A stretch of 64,000 nt of DNA from contig NZ_VFWZ01000003.1 of NCBI RefSeq assembly GCF_006443095.1, forward strand, positions 613,691 through 677,690. Direction: 5' to 3'. The notes beneath the pieces are model-generated. The model worked only from the letters and a program-made list of their open reading frames with translations. It searched no databases and was not told the origin of the DNA. Of the stretch, positions 18,222 through 27,967 are shown one piece after another; the stretch's first letter is position 1, and every line of letters starts with the position of its first letter. The DNA comes from Aquimarina algicola. GTDB taxonomy: Bacteria > Bacteroidota > Bacteroidia > Flavobacteriales > Flavobacteriaceae. The translations under genes were made by a program, and so were the position numbers.

Positions 18222-19675
18222 TTAATTACTATAATGACCAAAATAAGTAAGAGTACACAAAACCCAATAAAGCTATCCCCTATTTTAGCATATATAGTAG
18301 TACCCCCTTTTGTTGGTACTTGCGTGATCATTACTTTACTAGTATCCGTAAAGTGGTTCATTTCACTAATTACTTTACCGGTATGGTCTGTTCCTACCGA
18401 TACTCCATGACTTGTTTGTCGAATAAAATTAAAACCTTGTTCTAGAACTCTAAATCGTGCCATATTTGTGTGTATAAAACCAATTTCTTTCCAATCATTA
18501 CTTGGTGATAATAGAATATCTGCGCCTTTAGCTTGTTTCAAATAATTAGGGAAATCCAAATCAAAGCAAATCGTTCCTGCAATCGTTCCGTACTCGGTTT
18601 CTATTTTTTGAATTCCCGTAATTTTATTATTACTTATCGGAGCCTCTGCACCGGGTACAGAAATACCTTTCCAATAATCCATAACTTTCTTTCCATTTTT
18701 GTCAAATACAACAAACTTATTCTCTAGATATTTAGCATTTGTATGATCAATTACAGCTACTGCTATCCCTAAATATATATTTTGATCCGCAGCTATTTGA
18801 CTCGCTGTTTTATACAATTCATTTTCATCCTCTTTGAGTATTACACTATTACCTTCTGCCCAAAACACTATTTTTGCTCCGGCTTTTGCTTCTCTAATAC
18901 TTCGTTCAAATAGGTTTTGATTTAATCTTGATGTATTTTTTCTTGTTTCTACTTTAACGTCATTTGTAGTCTCATGGTTATTTAGTCCCTTTATATCAAT
19001 CCCAACAGCAAGATTATCTAAAGCAGAAATAGAAGCTACACGAATGGTTTCAGAATCAGGTTTTTGAAATTGAATACGATACCCACCATATAGTAAGGTT
19101 ACTCCAAAAACAAGAGTATACATAAAAACTCCCTTTTTTACATTTCTCCATTCACTCCTTTGCTCATAAACCCAATTGCATACAGAAGCAAACCAAGTAA
19201 TTAAAAATGTAATATATCCTAATCCAAAAACAGATATCGATTGTAACAACACATGCTGTGATTGTTGCGTATAGGCCAAGTGTCCCCAAGTACCGTAAGC
19301 ATTGAGTTGATGATATACATACTCAATTACAACAGCACTAGCAGGAAAAATAAACGTGCTTAGAAATGAGTTTCGTCTTTTTGAAAAGAAAGAATCAATT
19401 AGATACGGTAATGAGGCAAATACGCTAAAAACAGCAGCAATACCAATTGATGCAGAAACCGGCAAAAAGGGCACCACATCAAAACCTATGTAATAGCTTG
19501 TCCCCAGTATCAAAAATGCAAATAAAAACCCTTGCCATCTCTTCAAAGTTCTAACTGCAAAAAGAAGCATCACAGTAGCAATCCAAATGGCAAAAAAAAC
19601 TGAAAATTGACCGTTTGAGAATAGGAGAAATAATAATAAGATGGATACGAATATTATTTTTTTAGTATGTTTCAT
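18197..19675 (-). CDS. Apolipoprotein N-acyltransferase-like protein (membrane nitrilase)
   Basis: 492 residues: about six membrane helices in the first 210 residues, then a carbon-nitrogen hydrolase domain (residues ~215-455) and a final membrane helix with a lysine-rich tail. The Lnt-type catalytic triad is visible as E (VFWAEGNSVI), K (DYWKGISVPG) and C (GTICFDLDFPN). Lnt transfers a third acyl chain to lipoproteins in the inner membrane. The organism may have another canonical Lnt elsewhere, so a paralogue with a different acceptor is possible. It lies 109 bp downstream of the LytTR regulator and probably belongs to that operon. Confidence 0.8.
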   Translation of the reverse strand: MKHTKKIIFVSILLLFLLFSNGQFSVFFAIWIATVMLLFAVRTLKRWQGFLFAFLILGTSYYIGFDVVPFLPVSASIGIAAVFSVFASLPYLIDSFFSKRRNSFLSTFIFPASAVVIEYVYHQLNAYGTWGHLAYTQQSQHVLLQSISVFGLGYITFLITWFASVCNWVYEQRSEWRNVKKGVFMYTLVFGVTLLYGGYRIQFQKPDSETIRVASISALDNLAVGIDIKGLNNHETTNDVKVETRKNTSRLNQNLFERSIREAKAGAKIVFWAEGNSVILKEDENELYKTASQIAADQNIYLGIAVAVIDHTNAKYLENKFVVFDKNGKKVMDYWKGISVPGAEAPISNNKITGIQKIETEYGTIAGTICFDLDFPNYLKQAKGADILLSPSNDWKEIGFIHTNMARFRVLEQGFNFIRQTSHGVSVGTDHTGKVISEMNHFTDTSKVMITQVPTKGGTTIYAKIGDSFIGFCVLLLILVIIVIKKKKVEKN

Positions 19676-19784
19676 TTGTCTAAGTATTAAATTAATATTG
19701 GTGCAATATCAATGTAATCTACCTGTCCAAACAGTTGTTTTTGTTGAAGTATCGTTTAGGCTAGTTGAACTGTAACATACTATA

Positions 19785-20546
19785 CTACTTGTTCATCCAC
19801 TTTTTAAAATCACTTGTTTTGGGTCTACTTACAATAAATTCTTGATCCCTTGGGTGAGAAATAGAAAGTTTAACTCTATGATTGAAGTAAGGGTCTATTT
19901 TTTGAATGGAAGTTTTGGCTACAATTTGACTGCGATTGATCTTGTAGAATTTATTTTGATCCAGAGAGCTAAACAATTCGTCTAAAGTTTCTTCGATAAT
20001 AAAACGTTTATCAGCAGTTACCCCAAAAGTGATACTATCTTCAGAATAGCAGTACAACAATTCTGAAACTTTAATTTGCACAAACCCGTTTCCTTCTTTA
20101 ACCAACAGACCTTCTCTTTTTGGGGTTGCTTGCATACCTTGCATACCATTGAGCAGTTGTTTTAAAATAGTAGTATCTACTGTGGCGGGTTTGCTCGACC
20201 TGATAAATTTATCGAGCGCCCTATCCAAATCATCTTTTTGAATGGGTTTTAACAAATAATCGACGCTATTTACTCTAAATGCTTGTATCGCATATTGATC
20301 AAAAGCTGTTGTAAAAATAATCGGAGCCACTACCTCTATTTTTTGAAAAATTTCAAAACTCAATCCATCTGCCAATTGAATATCCATAAATACAAGATCA
20401 GGTATATTGTTTTTTTGAAACCATAGCACTGCGTCTTCAACTGTATCGATAATATCCAATAATTCAAACTCAAAGTCACAGGCTTTTAGCATAAGTTGTA
20501 ATTGGTTTGCTGCTCGAGTCTCATCTTCAATGATTAAAATATTCAT
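19785..20546 (-). CDS. LytTR-family response regulator
   Basis: 253 residues. Receiver domain (residues 1-~120): MNILIIEDETRAANQLQLML with the acidic pair, VFMDIQLADG with the phosphoryl-accepting Asp near residue 57, TTAFDQYAIQAFRVNSVDYL and the K in LLKPIQK. LytTR DNA-binding domain (residues ~150-253), with YCYSEDSITFGV, FYKINRSQIVAKTSI and FNHRVKLSI. It starts 10 bp after its histidine kinase and pairs with it. Confidence 0.95.
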   Translation of the reverse strand: MNILIIEDETRAANQLQLMLKACDFEFELLDIIDTVEDAVLWFQKNNIPDLVFMDIQLADGLSFEIFQKIEVVAPIIFTTAFDQYAIQAFRVNSVDYLLKPIQKDDLDRALDKFIRSSKPATVDTTILKQLLNGMQGMQATPKREGLLVKEGNGFVQIKVSELLYCYSEDSITFGVTADKRFIIEETLDELFSSLDQNKFYKINRSQIVAKTSIQKIDPYFNHRVKLSISHPRDQEFIVSRPKTSDFKKWMNK

Positions 20547-20556
20547 AGCTGTTCTT

Positions 20557-21612
20557 TTATTGTGGTTTCTTTAATAAAGGGAGAGAGACAGAGAATTGAT
20601 GACCATCATTTACTATAATTACTGCAGTGTTAGAAATCAATCCATATCGCTTTTCAATATTTTTTAATCCAACTTTTGTCGAGGGAAGTTGGGTAGATTT
20701 TTTCTGAATTCGGTTGTTTACAACGATATAATCATCCTTGATATTAATATGAATTTCTAGTGGTTTTGCCCTCGAAATAATATTATGTTTGATTGCATTT
20801 TCTAATAACAGTTGTAAACTCATGGGAACAATCATAGTATTGAGTGCAGCTTCGGGAATATTCCAGTTCAATATCAAATTTGCCCCAAATCGTTCTGATT
20901 GTATATGGATATAGGCTTTGGCGAATTTTAACTCGTCCTTTAGTAAAATTAGATTAGCATTACCTGATTCTAAAAGAAAGCGATATATCTCTGATAGCTT
21001 ATCGACAAATTGCTTGGCATCTTCTTTGGGGTTTTGGTCTATAATATCACGTAGCGTGTTGAGGGTATTGAAGAAAAAATGTGGTTGCGCCTGATTGCGA
21101 AGCGCATCAAGCTGCGCTTGTACAATGGCTTGCTTTGCTTGTTCTTCATCTCTAATCGATTGTTTAAGTTGCATAAAAAAATAAATGGCTTCATAGATGG
21201 CCATTATCATAATCGTAAGCAAAATTACAACCACTAATGATCTGGTTCTTTCTAGAAAATTATAACTAACATTCTCTAAGACTAGAGAAAATAGATAGAT
21301 CCCAATAAAATCAACAACGATAACTGTAGTAGTAGTTGCTATAAAAAGAAACATAATACGCAGTACACTATCTTTTAGATTGGGATATTTTTTTCGTAAG
21401 CGAATCAGGATAGCTCTATTGATATACCAGTCACAGGTAGAAAAAAACAACGCTACGACCCAAGTAACAATGACTTCTAAGAGAGTAAGGCGATCAAAAG
21501 GGTTATTAAAGATATAAACGATAGAAACACTTAACATCAGAATCCCAATGACCGAAAACCAAAAGTCATTAAAACCAATATATTGTATATTTTTCTTTTT
21601 GTGTACTCCCAT
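20557..21612 (-). CDS. LytS-type sensor histidine kinase
   Basis: 351 residues: four membrane helices in the first ~150 residues, a short coiled linker, then the His_kinase (LytS) domain with the phospho-acceptor motif NQAQPHFFFNTLNTLRD near residue 185, and an ATPase domain with the N box PMSLQLLLENAIKHNI and the late KVGLKNIEKRYGLI G box. No periplasmic sensor domain, so it may sense the membrane itself. Operon: kinase, regulator, then the Lnt-like gene. Confidence 0.94.
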   Translation of the reverse strand: MGVHKKKNIQYIGFNDFWFSVIGILMLSVSIVYIFNNPFDRLTLLEVIVTWVVALFFSTCDWYINRAILIRLRKKYPNLKDSVLRIMFLFIATTTTVIVVDFIGIYLFSLVLENVSYNFLERTRSLVVVILLTIMIMAIYEAIYFFMQLKQSIRDEEQAKQAIVQAQLDALRNQAQPHFFFNTLNTLRDIIDQNPKEDAKQFVDKLSEIYRFLLESGNANLILLKDELKFAKAYIHIQSERFGANLILNWNIPEAALNTMIVPMSLQLLLENAIKHNIISRAKPLEIHINIKDDYIVVNNRIQKKSTQLPSTKVGLKNIEKRYGLISNTAVIIVNDGHQFSVSLPLLKKPQ

Positions 21613-21933
21613 TTTTAATTCTATTGTAATATAACAAAATAGTATTTATATCATATCCAGTCTTTTTTAGACGTAATCGTTATCTTTTTCTAGAAATAAT
21701 ATGATATCATAATGGTGACAAATTTTAGATTTTTAGCTCATCTATAAAATGACATTGAGTTGAACTATCGTGAAATGGGGTTGAATTGTAAGAAATGTGT
21801 CTTGATTTCTATTTTTCCAGCGTGGTGTTTACTAGCTTATCCTTTTTGCAAGCATTGTGACTTATTAAAAATACGACAAAATCATTTGATTGATTACTTG
21901 GATATCATATAATAGGTATAGTATTACTTTAGT
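21613..21933. other. 320-bp spacer upstream of the LytS gene
   Basis: No reading frame supported on either strand. It should carry the promoter of the minus-strand kinase operon. A 45-base stretch at 21848-21893 (GCAAGCATTGT...CATTTGATTG) is loosely repeated at 27421-27464. Confidence 0.5.
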
Positions 21934-22539
21934 TTAATATTCTTTAAAAGTGTAATCCATGTTTATCATCTTAGATTTTGGTTTTTCAAACAAAGAACCA
22001 TAAAAATCGATTTTCTGAAACAAGTTAAAGCTTTCATTCTCTTTTAGAGTTCCTTTTAATTCTGTTAAATATCTATCTCCTGAGGAGAATCTAAAATATT
22101 GAATAGTAATTGTATCATTATGGATAGCATATTTGCCTAGTGTTGAAATATGAGTTTTTTCTTTATCTATTGTCTTTAGGCCAAATTCGTATATTCTTTT
22201 CTCTAATTTTTTCTGAGCTATTTCAAGGCTTTTTTTGTCATCATATTTTAGTCCATCGAAGTAATTAGTAACATATACTTTGGAATTATCATAAAAAAGT
22301 ATGCCTCTAATTATTTTTGTTAAAATACTATCAGTTGGATTAGCACCACTTCCGTTTGGGACCCAATTATAATATCTTTGAACTTCTGTTTCATAAAAAT
22401 AATAGCCATTCTTTTTTATCAATTTATTTTGACTTTGAGGTGGATTAAATTTTTTAAACTTTCGTTTATTAAACGTAGTAGAAAAACAAGAAGTTAATAA
22501 AAAGGAAACAATAGGTATTATTATAATACGGTTAATCAT
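21934..22539 (-). CDS. Hypothetical lipoprotein
   Basis: 201 residues with a lipobox (VSFLLTSCF, Cys near residue 18). Mature part is polar and alpha/beta: KKNGYYFYETEVQRYYNWVP, GILFYDNSKVYVTNYFDGL, HNDTITIQYFRFSSGDRYL. Such short lipoproteins with a YF-x-SGD/R strand are frequent in Flavobacteria; no function known. It follows the propeller lipoprotein by 66 bp in the same direction and may share a transcript. Confidence 0.75.
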   Translation of the reverse strand: MINRIIIIPIVSFLLTSCFSTTFNKRKFKKFNPPQSQNKLIKKNGYYFYETEVQRYYNWVPNGSGANPTDSILTKIIRGILFYDNSKVYVTNYFDGLKYDDKKSLEIAQKKLEKRIYEFGLKTIDKEKTHISTLGKYAIHNDTITIQYFRFSSGDRYLTELKGTLKENESFNLFQKIDFYGSLFEKPKSKMINMDYTFKEY

Positions 22540-22605
22540 TTTTTTAATTTTCGTTAAGATATATAGTTTACACTAAATCCGTTTTTAATCTTACTGATTA
22601 TTCTT

Positions 22606-23553
22606 TTATTCCACTTTAATTTTCATCATTATATAAGATTCTAACCTATCGACATCAACAATCTTATTTGTAATCTCATCAAAATTGTTCAATTGGGTAT
22701 TCATTACAAAATATATGTATCCGTTTAAAACATCAAAAGTGGTAGGTGTATTAAAATCCTCTGTGAATTCGATTATTTTCTTTCTTTCTATAATTTCAGA
22801 TTCGGTTCTATCAAGAACAAATCGGTAAAATCCATTTTTTGACTGGTTTCTCCAACCGTTTACTATTCCGTATAGGTTTCCTTTATAAAATTTCAAACCG
22901 TCTATACCCGAATACTCCTCATTGGGTTTGTTTATTAATTTTTTTGATGCTGTTTTGACAACACAGATCCCTTTTGCTGAAGCTAGATATAGGTATTCGT
23001 CATTATCGGAAATGGTGATGCCATTGGAATTAGGGATTTCTGTAGAATCTATATAGACGTTAATATTTTTGCTTGGTCTTTGGATATTATAAATTTTATT
23101 GCTCTCTGAATCGGTAATAAAAATTTCATTAGTAGAACTAATTGCTAAATCATTCCAATAATGAAAATCTGAATTATCAAGTGAATATGAATCTATGAGG
23201 TCTCCAGAGGAGAGTTGCAAAAGTAAAAGAACTGATTTGTTTTTTCTTGCAGTTAGACTATTGCCCAATGCATATAGAGTGTCTCCTTTTATCGTCATTC
23301 CAAAACCTGCCAGATAGTTATGCTCACCGGTTTTTAGAAAATTTTCAGGATTACTTCCATCAACTGCACTATTTACTATCTTCTTGTTTTTCAGACTATT
23401 TAGATACACTTTTTTTGTCTTTTGATCTATTGCAATGCCTTCGGGAAATAAATCATGCTCAAAAGGCAATTCAATTAATTCAGTTTTTTGACCCGAACAC
23501 GAGATTGCTAAGAATACAATCAAATAGATCAACGTTAATTTAAACTTGAACAT
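22606..23553 (-). CDS. Beta-propeller lipoprotein (SMP-30/NHL-like)
   Basis: 315 residues, lipobox LAISCSG. The mature chain shows propeller-type blades: LFPEGIAIDQKTKKVYLNSL, YWNDLAISSTNEIFITDSES, NSNGITISDNDEYLYLASAK, GIDGLKFYKGNLYGIVNGW. This is the SMP-30/gluconolactonase-like six-blade pattern; metal-site residues (E in PEG, N in NDLA, N in SNGI, D in GIDG) are present, so a lactonase-like or ligand-binding function is possible. Confidence 0.8.
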   Translation of the reverse strand: MFKFKLTLIYLIVFLAISCSGQKTELIELPFEHDLFPEGIAIDQKTKKVYLNSLKNKKIVNSAVDGSNPENFLKTGEHNYLAGFGMTIKGDTLYALGNSLTARKNKSVLLLLQLSSGDLIDSYSLDNSDFHYWNDLAISSTNEIFITDSESNKIYNIQRPSKNINVYIDSTEIPNSNGITISDNDEYLYLASAKGICVVKTASKKLINKPNEEYSGIDGLKFYKGNLYGIVNGWRNQSKNGFYRFVLDRTESEIIERKKIIEFTEDFNTPTTFDVLNGYIYFVMNTQLNNFDEITNKIVDVDRLESYIMMKIKVE

Positions 23554-23647
23554 TTTTTTAATGTTTTCAATTATTTTTTATCGGGATTCCCTTATTCGAT
23601 CCAAGTATGTAAATCACAGAAATACTCTATTCTCAAAAATTGAGTAC

Positions 23648-23868
23648 CTAGTTAAAAAGGAACAAAAAACCTTTTGCAGATTTCTCTTTAAATGCACCAA
23701 ATAGTATACCTATACTGTATAATAAACTTAAGTAAGGCTAATGATAAATAATATTTTTGTGATTGATATTAAACCAAATATAAATATTTTGCTTTTATCA
23801 TTTTTTGTAAACATCCACCAAAGGATTATACTTACCAAAATATAAAATAAATACCATTGTTGTAAATT
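23648..23868 (-). pseudogene. Frameshifted small membrane-protein gene
   Basis: First piece: LQQWYLFYILVSIILWWMF, TKNDKSKIFIFGLISITKIL, FIISLT then stop. One frame over the sense continues as YLSLLYSIGILFGAFKEKS and AKGFLFLFN to a TAG at 23648. Joined, this is a ~73-residue three-helix membrane protein. The length (221 nt) fits a single indel. No start codon remains upstream of the first piece. Confidence 0.5.
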
Positions 23869-23888
23869 TTATATTTGACAACTTAGCG

Positions 23889-23934
23889 AAGAAACATAGG
23901 TCTTCTGCTTAAGCTTAAAAGACCTATGTTTCTT
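23889..23934. repeat. Perfect 16-bp inverted repeat
   Basis: AAGAAACATAGGTCTT and its exact complement AAGACCTATGTTTCTT flank a 14-base loop that itself contains TTAAGCTTAA. It lies 78 bp after the stop of the minus-strand hydrolase gene. It may work as that gene's terminator, though no U-run follows, or be one of the array's structured spacer elements (the neighbouring TATACATTGTT also occurs at 17346). Confidence 0.75.
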
Positions 23935-24011
23935 ATACATTGTTAGTAAATGTTTATTTTCTCTTTTGGTAATAGTCATTGTAACTATAACATTTAGCTA
24001 TAGCTTATTGA

Positions 24012-25100
24012 TTATTCGAACAAAATAGAAACAATATCAAAAATTAACGTTTCGGCGATTTCAGAAGCTTGATTAGACAATATAACTATAGTAGTATTTT
24101 GCGCTTCTGTAAACCTAAACATTTGGGCATAAAAGACACCATTTCCTCCATCGTGCCAATGAACTTTTGTTCCATCTTCTAACTCTTGTATTACCCAACC
24201 ATAACCATAATAGGAATCTCCGCCAGCCTCTTCGAGTATATGTTTAAAAAGTAGCTTTTGTTTGGCTTCTTCATTTAGAATTTCATTAGTATTCAGTGCT
24301 TCATGCCACTTTCTCATATCTCGTGTACTAGATAGAATACCGCCATTTGCCTTAAGGTGCCAGTAAGGTCCTTCGTCAAACCATAAATCGCTACTATTGG
24401 GAACTCCAAAATCAGTACCTCCTTGATATCCATGAGCTATGTTTTCTGATTGAAATTCTGGTGATCGATATCCGGTTTTGTTCATTCCTGCCGGAAGCCA
24501 TAAATTATCCTTTAAGTATTCTTCATAAGTTTGTCCTGATGTTTTTTCGATAAGAATTCCTAAAATACTGTATCCTACATTAGAGTATGCATACTTTTCT
24601 CCTGGAGAGAATTGTAGTTCTGACGAAAAAGTTTGCTCCAAAAACATTTCGGTATCCACAACTTCATAGTCTGAACCTATAGAACCAAGAAGCCCAGAAG
24701 AATGTGTAAGTAATTGATGTATAGTGATATTTTGTTTTTCTATCGGAACATTTTCTAAATAGGTATGTAAACTATCTTCTACAGATAGTTTACCTTGCAT
24801 TTCTAATTTGAGAATTGCTGCTGCGGTAAATTGTTTGGTTATCGATCCAATATCAAAAATAGTATTTGGATCGTTTTTTTGATCTTCTGTCAGGTTCTTA
24901 AAACCATACCCATCATTGATAAGTATCTCATCGTCTTTTTTAATAAGAACACTACCATAAAAGCCATCTACTTCTTTTTTGTCGAGTAATTGCGTTAATT
25001 GAGCTTTTTGTGAACCTTCATTAGGGGATGGTGATTCATCGTCTTTTGAGCAACTTGTGATGAATAAGACTACTAGTACTGTTAAAAATGTGTGTTTCAT
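24012..25100 (-). CDS. Class C beta-lactamase-like serine hydrolase, lipoprotein
   Basis: 362 residues with a lipobox (LVVLFITSCS). The beta-lactamase/DD-peptidase fold motifs are present: S-x-x-K in DIGSITKQFTAAAI, Y-x-N in KYAYSNVGYSILG, and H-x-G in VHWHDGGNGVF near the C terminus. Members hydrolyse D-amino peptides, esters or beta-lactams; the lipoprotein anchor suggests a periplasmic peptidase or esterase rather than a resistance enzyme. Another member lies at 39561. Confidence 0.92.
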   Translation of the reverse strand: MKHTFLTVLVVLFITSCSKDDESPSPNEGSQKAQLTQLLDKKEVDGFYGSVLIKKDDEILINDGYGFKNLTEDQKNDPNTIFDIGSITKQFTAAAILKLEMQGKLSVEDSLHTYLENVPIEKQNITIHQLLTHSSGLLGSIGSDYEVVDTEMFLEQTFSSELQFSPGEKYAYSNVGYSILGILIEKTSGQTYEEYLKDNLWLPAGMNKTGYRSPEFQSENIAHGYQGGTDFGVPNSSDLWFDEGPYWHLKANGGILSSTRDMRKWHEALNTNEILNEEAKQKLLFKHILEEAGGDSYYGYGWVIQELEDGTKVHWHDGGNGVFYAQMFRFTEAQNTTIVILSNQASEIAETLIFDIVSILFE

Positions 25101-25186
25101 TATTTTTATTTTTAGGCAAATCTAACAGAACATCATAATGGATTGTTCGAACTTATAGAGTCGAACAACTTAGCAAGAAAACAATT

Positions 25187-26323
25187 TTAGTTTGTAGTCT
25201 GTTGTTTTCTATAATTACTAGGAGATACACCGGTTATCTTTTTAAATGTAGTATTGAAGGTAGTTTTGGAATTAAAACCGGATTCAAAGGCTATACCCAA
25301 CATATTTAAATGTTTTTTGTTCGGGTCAACCAGGATTTTTTTGCTTTCTTCTACCCGATATTCATTAATAAAGCTATAAAAATTTTTATGAAAATGGGTG
25401 TTTAGAAAATACGATAAGAAATGAGATTTCATTTGTAACCCAGTTGCCAATTTAGGCAGTGTGATATTGCTTTCCAGGTAGGGCTGTTTCTCTATCATAT
25501 ATTGCAAAATGACACTTTTGACTTCCTCAATTTTTGAGGCAGATAACGCAAAATTTTCTGTATCGGGTTGCTGCTGATGTTTTATTACCTTATCAATATT
25601 TTCTAATTGTGTTTTTTCATACGGGAAAATTTCTTTCTGAAGTACAATGTGATACCCCATATAAAACAACAATAAAAACTCTACAACATCTGCAATATAA
25701 ATAAGTGTATAAGAGCTACTAAAACTGAATATGATCTCGGTAAATATCAGTGTCGTTGGAGCTAATAGTAAATAGAGTAGCCATTTTAAATCAATCCTGT
25801 ACACATCAGCAGATAGGTATCTAATAGATTTTTGATGTTTTAATATTGTCAGTGATGATTTTACTAGAGTAAAAATACAGAATGCTATGAAAAAGATATC
25901 GTACCATGGTTGATACCATTCATTTTCGGTAATGAATACGTCTTCACTAAAAAAAGAAAAAGATTTTAATAGAATATCAACTCCCCAAGGAATACATAAA
26001 ATAACATCATTTCTAGTTAGGGTTTTGATGGGTTTTACAAAAGAATGAACCGCCAGGTAAAGAGAAATGGGTATAAGAAAAACGATAATTTCCTTGCAAA
26101 AAAACAATAAAGAATGAGTAAAATTGTCATTGAACTCTCTTAAGGGATCAATCAAAAAAACAAGGCTGAGTCCCAGGATAAATACAGTTAACCACCTATT
26201 GGCTACTTTATTTACTTTCTTAGAAATGGTAAAAGTAATAGTAGTAAGCAATATAGTAATTCCAAATTTTGTGGATAGAAAAATTACAAAGAGGATATCT
26301 ATATCAGAGAAGTCATGACTCAT
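25187..26323 (-). CDS. Membrane-anchored AraC-type regulator
   Basis: 378 residues. About seven membrane helices in the first 240 residues (ILLTTITFTISK, WLTVFILGLSLVFLI, IIVFLIPISLYLAVHSF and others), a linker, then an AraC helix-turn-helix domain: LPKLATGLQMKSHFLSYFLN and the second-helix signature LGIAFESGFNSKTTFNTTFK followed by KITGVSPSNYR. This 7TM-AraC form is common in Flavobacteriaceae and is thought to act from the membrane. It is 86 bp upstream of the beta-lactamase-like gene and may regulate it. Confidence 0.9.
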   Translation of the reverse strand: MSHDFSDIDILFVIFLSTKFGITILLTTITFTISKKVNKVANRWLTVFILGLSLVFLIDPLREFNDNFTHSLLFFCKEIIVFLIPISLYLAVHSFVKPIKTLTRNDVILCIPWGVDILLKSFSFFSEDVFITENEWYQPWYDIFFIAFCIFTLVKSSLTILKHQKSIRYLSADVYRIDLKWLLYLLLAPTTLIFTEIIFSFSSSYTLIYIADVVEFLLLFYMGYHIVLQKEIFPYEKTQLENIDKVIKHQQQPDTENFALSASKIEEVKSVILQYMIEKQPYLESNITLPKLATGLQMKSHFLSYFLNTHFHKNFYSFINEYRVEESKKILVDPNKKHLNMLGIAFESGFNSKTTFNTTFKKITGVSPSNYRKQQTTN

Positions 26324-26452
26324 TATATGCCATTTTCGAATTTAGTTTAAAACTTTTGAAATACTTAAAATTCATTGTGTTTTACTCTTAGGTGAGTACG
26401 TCTTTTGGTATTACTTTTCTGTTTGTCATTATTACTTCATGTGTATTAATTG

Positions 26453-27322
26453 CTATTCCTTTACATTTAAGCTGTTAAATAAGTTTATTAATTCAGTTTG
26501 CTTTTTTTCTATTAATATTTCCAAAGTAGAAATTCCATCAGAGTTTTTATAATTAATATCTCCACCTCTTTCAATCATTGATTTAACTCTTTCAAATTTA
26601 TCATGATTTGATGCAGAGAATAGAGCAGTATTTAATTTATATTTTTCATCATCAACACTATTTTCCTTAGGCAGTTGAGGAATTTGTTCCATTCTTAAAT
26701 TAGAGACACCCATATTTTTTAATGCATCAGCAACAGTTTGACTAATAACTATTTGGTAGCTTTCGTGTTTGATTCTAAAAACGTCTGGGATATCTTCTAA
26801 TTTATGAGAATCAAGAATTATTTCTTCTGTATTACTTTGTGATTCATCAAAAAAGAAAGTAAACTCTGAAGCCTGATAATTTAAAACATCTAACTTCAAT
26901 AGTGGGTTTATTAAAAAATAGTTTGTGGGTAATTCAAACATCGTATCCCTAAGCCCAATTCGGATACATTCTGTTGAATTTTTATCGTAAAATTTGTAAA
27001 GTACATTTTTAATCTTTTCATTAACAATTAATTCCCCGGTACATCCTAAAACATCTCCCCATTTTTTTTGATTTTCCGGATATTCATCTAATTGTGCAGC
27101 TGCAAACATCTCATTCCAATTTGCCTTATGCTCCCTATCTGAATAAAGGTCAGTTAATAAAATATCAGGATTGCTTTTTTCATATAGTGCATTTTTTTCA
27201 TATATGTACTGATTACCATATTGATAAACTCTTTTATCTTTATCTTCACCCGAGAAAAAATTGTTTTCCACACTTATGTACTCATTTCTATTTCCGTAAG
27301 TATCTAAAAAATAATAATCCAT
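26453..27322 (-). CDS. Protein with C-terminal ankyrin repeats
   Basis: 289 residues from the ATG at 27322. I reject the 34-codon upstream extension to 27424 because it is spacer-like (hairpin, poly-K run) and does not fit the protein. Residues ~1-225 are a mixed domain of unknown family (YYFLDTYGNRNEYISVENNF, DESQSNTEEIILDSHKLED); the last ~60 residues carry ankyrin-like units (LNTALFSASNHDKFERVKSM, GGDINYKNSDGISTLEILIE). Cytosolic. This layout recalls immunity-type proteins, but that is only an impression. Confidence 0.75.
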   Translation of the reverse strand: MDYYFLDTYGNRNEYISVENNFFSGEDKDKRVYQYGNQYIYEKNALYEKSNPDILLTDLYSDREHKANWNEMFAAAQLDEYPENQKKWGDVLGCTGELIVNEKIKNVLYKFYDKNSTECIRIGLRDTMFELPTNYFLINPLLKLDVLNYQASEFTFFFDESQSNTEEIILDSHKLEDIPDVFRIKHESYQIVISQTVADALKNMGVSNLRMEQIPQLPKENSVDDEKYKLNTALFSASNHDKFERVKSMIERGGDINYKNSDGISTLEILIEKKQTELINLFNSLNVKE

Positions 27323-27509
27323 TTTATATTTTATAACGTTTAAATTATGTGTCGTAGCAGTACAAATGCTACCCTTTTTTTTGACAAAAACCGTATAGTG
27401 ATTGTTACCTTTTTCATTTCGCAAGCATTGTCCCTATCCAAAAATACAACAACCATTTGATTGCTATGAATGTGTATCTGTAGTTTTACACCATTTTTAG
27501 TTTACTCTA

Positions 27510-27863
27510 TTATCCCTTTCCGATGAATTTGGTTTGTAAATAAAACTCTGTGATTATCCAAAGTCCAATAAAAATTAAAGTAATCAACAACGTTCTATTT
27601 AGTCTGCTCACATTTTTTCCAATCAAATATTTTAAATGGAAAATTATCAGTCCGAGTAAAGTCAAAGAAATTATCAATCGGATTGAGCTAAATTGTCCTT
27701 TTGTTAAGTTATAATAACTATACATATTTCCCCAAATTCCATTTCGGTTAGATATTGTTGAGTAATACATCCAACCATAAAATCCAGAAAAAAATCCGAA
27801 TATCGGAATAATGAGAATTGACAATATCCAATGATAAGGTTTTAGCTTTTTATCCATTTTCAA
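27510..27863 (-). CDS. Small integral membrane protein
   Basis: 117 residues with three membrane helices (WILSILIIPIFGFFSGFYGW, LIISLTLLGLIIFHLKYLI, LLITLIFIGLWIITEFYL), N terminus cytosolic by the KMDKKLK start. No family recognised. It stands alone in the array. Confidence 0.75.
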   Translation of the reverse strand: MKMDKKLKPYHWILSILIIPIFGFFSGFYGWMYYSTISNRNGIWGNMYSYYNLTKGQFSSIRLIISLTLLGLIIFHLKYLIGKNVSRLNRTLLITLIFIGLWIITEFYLQTKFIGKG

Positions 27864-27967
27864 CTTCTATTAAGATTCGAGTTTGGCAATTGGGCATATC
27901 ATTTTTTCTAGCCTACGTTTGTTTTCTGAAGGGAGCAAATGAAATATATAAACTGTTATCAAATGTC

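Noticed and set aside
27323..27424. N-terminal extension of the ankyrin-type protein
   Set aside because: The 34 extra codons cover a hairpin and a poly-A tract; the sense is not protein-like and the ATG at 27322 gives a normal start.
21848..27464. Third spacer repeat family (GCAAGCATTGT...CATTTGATTG) at 21848 and 27421
   Set aside because: Only about 45 bases with many mismatches and no palindrome; could be chance in AT-rich DNA.
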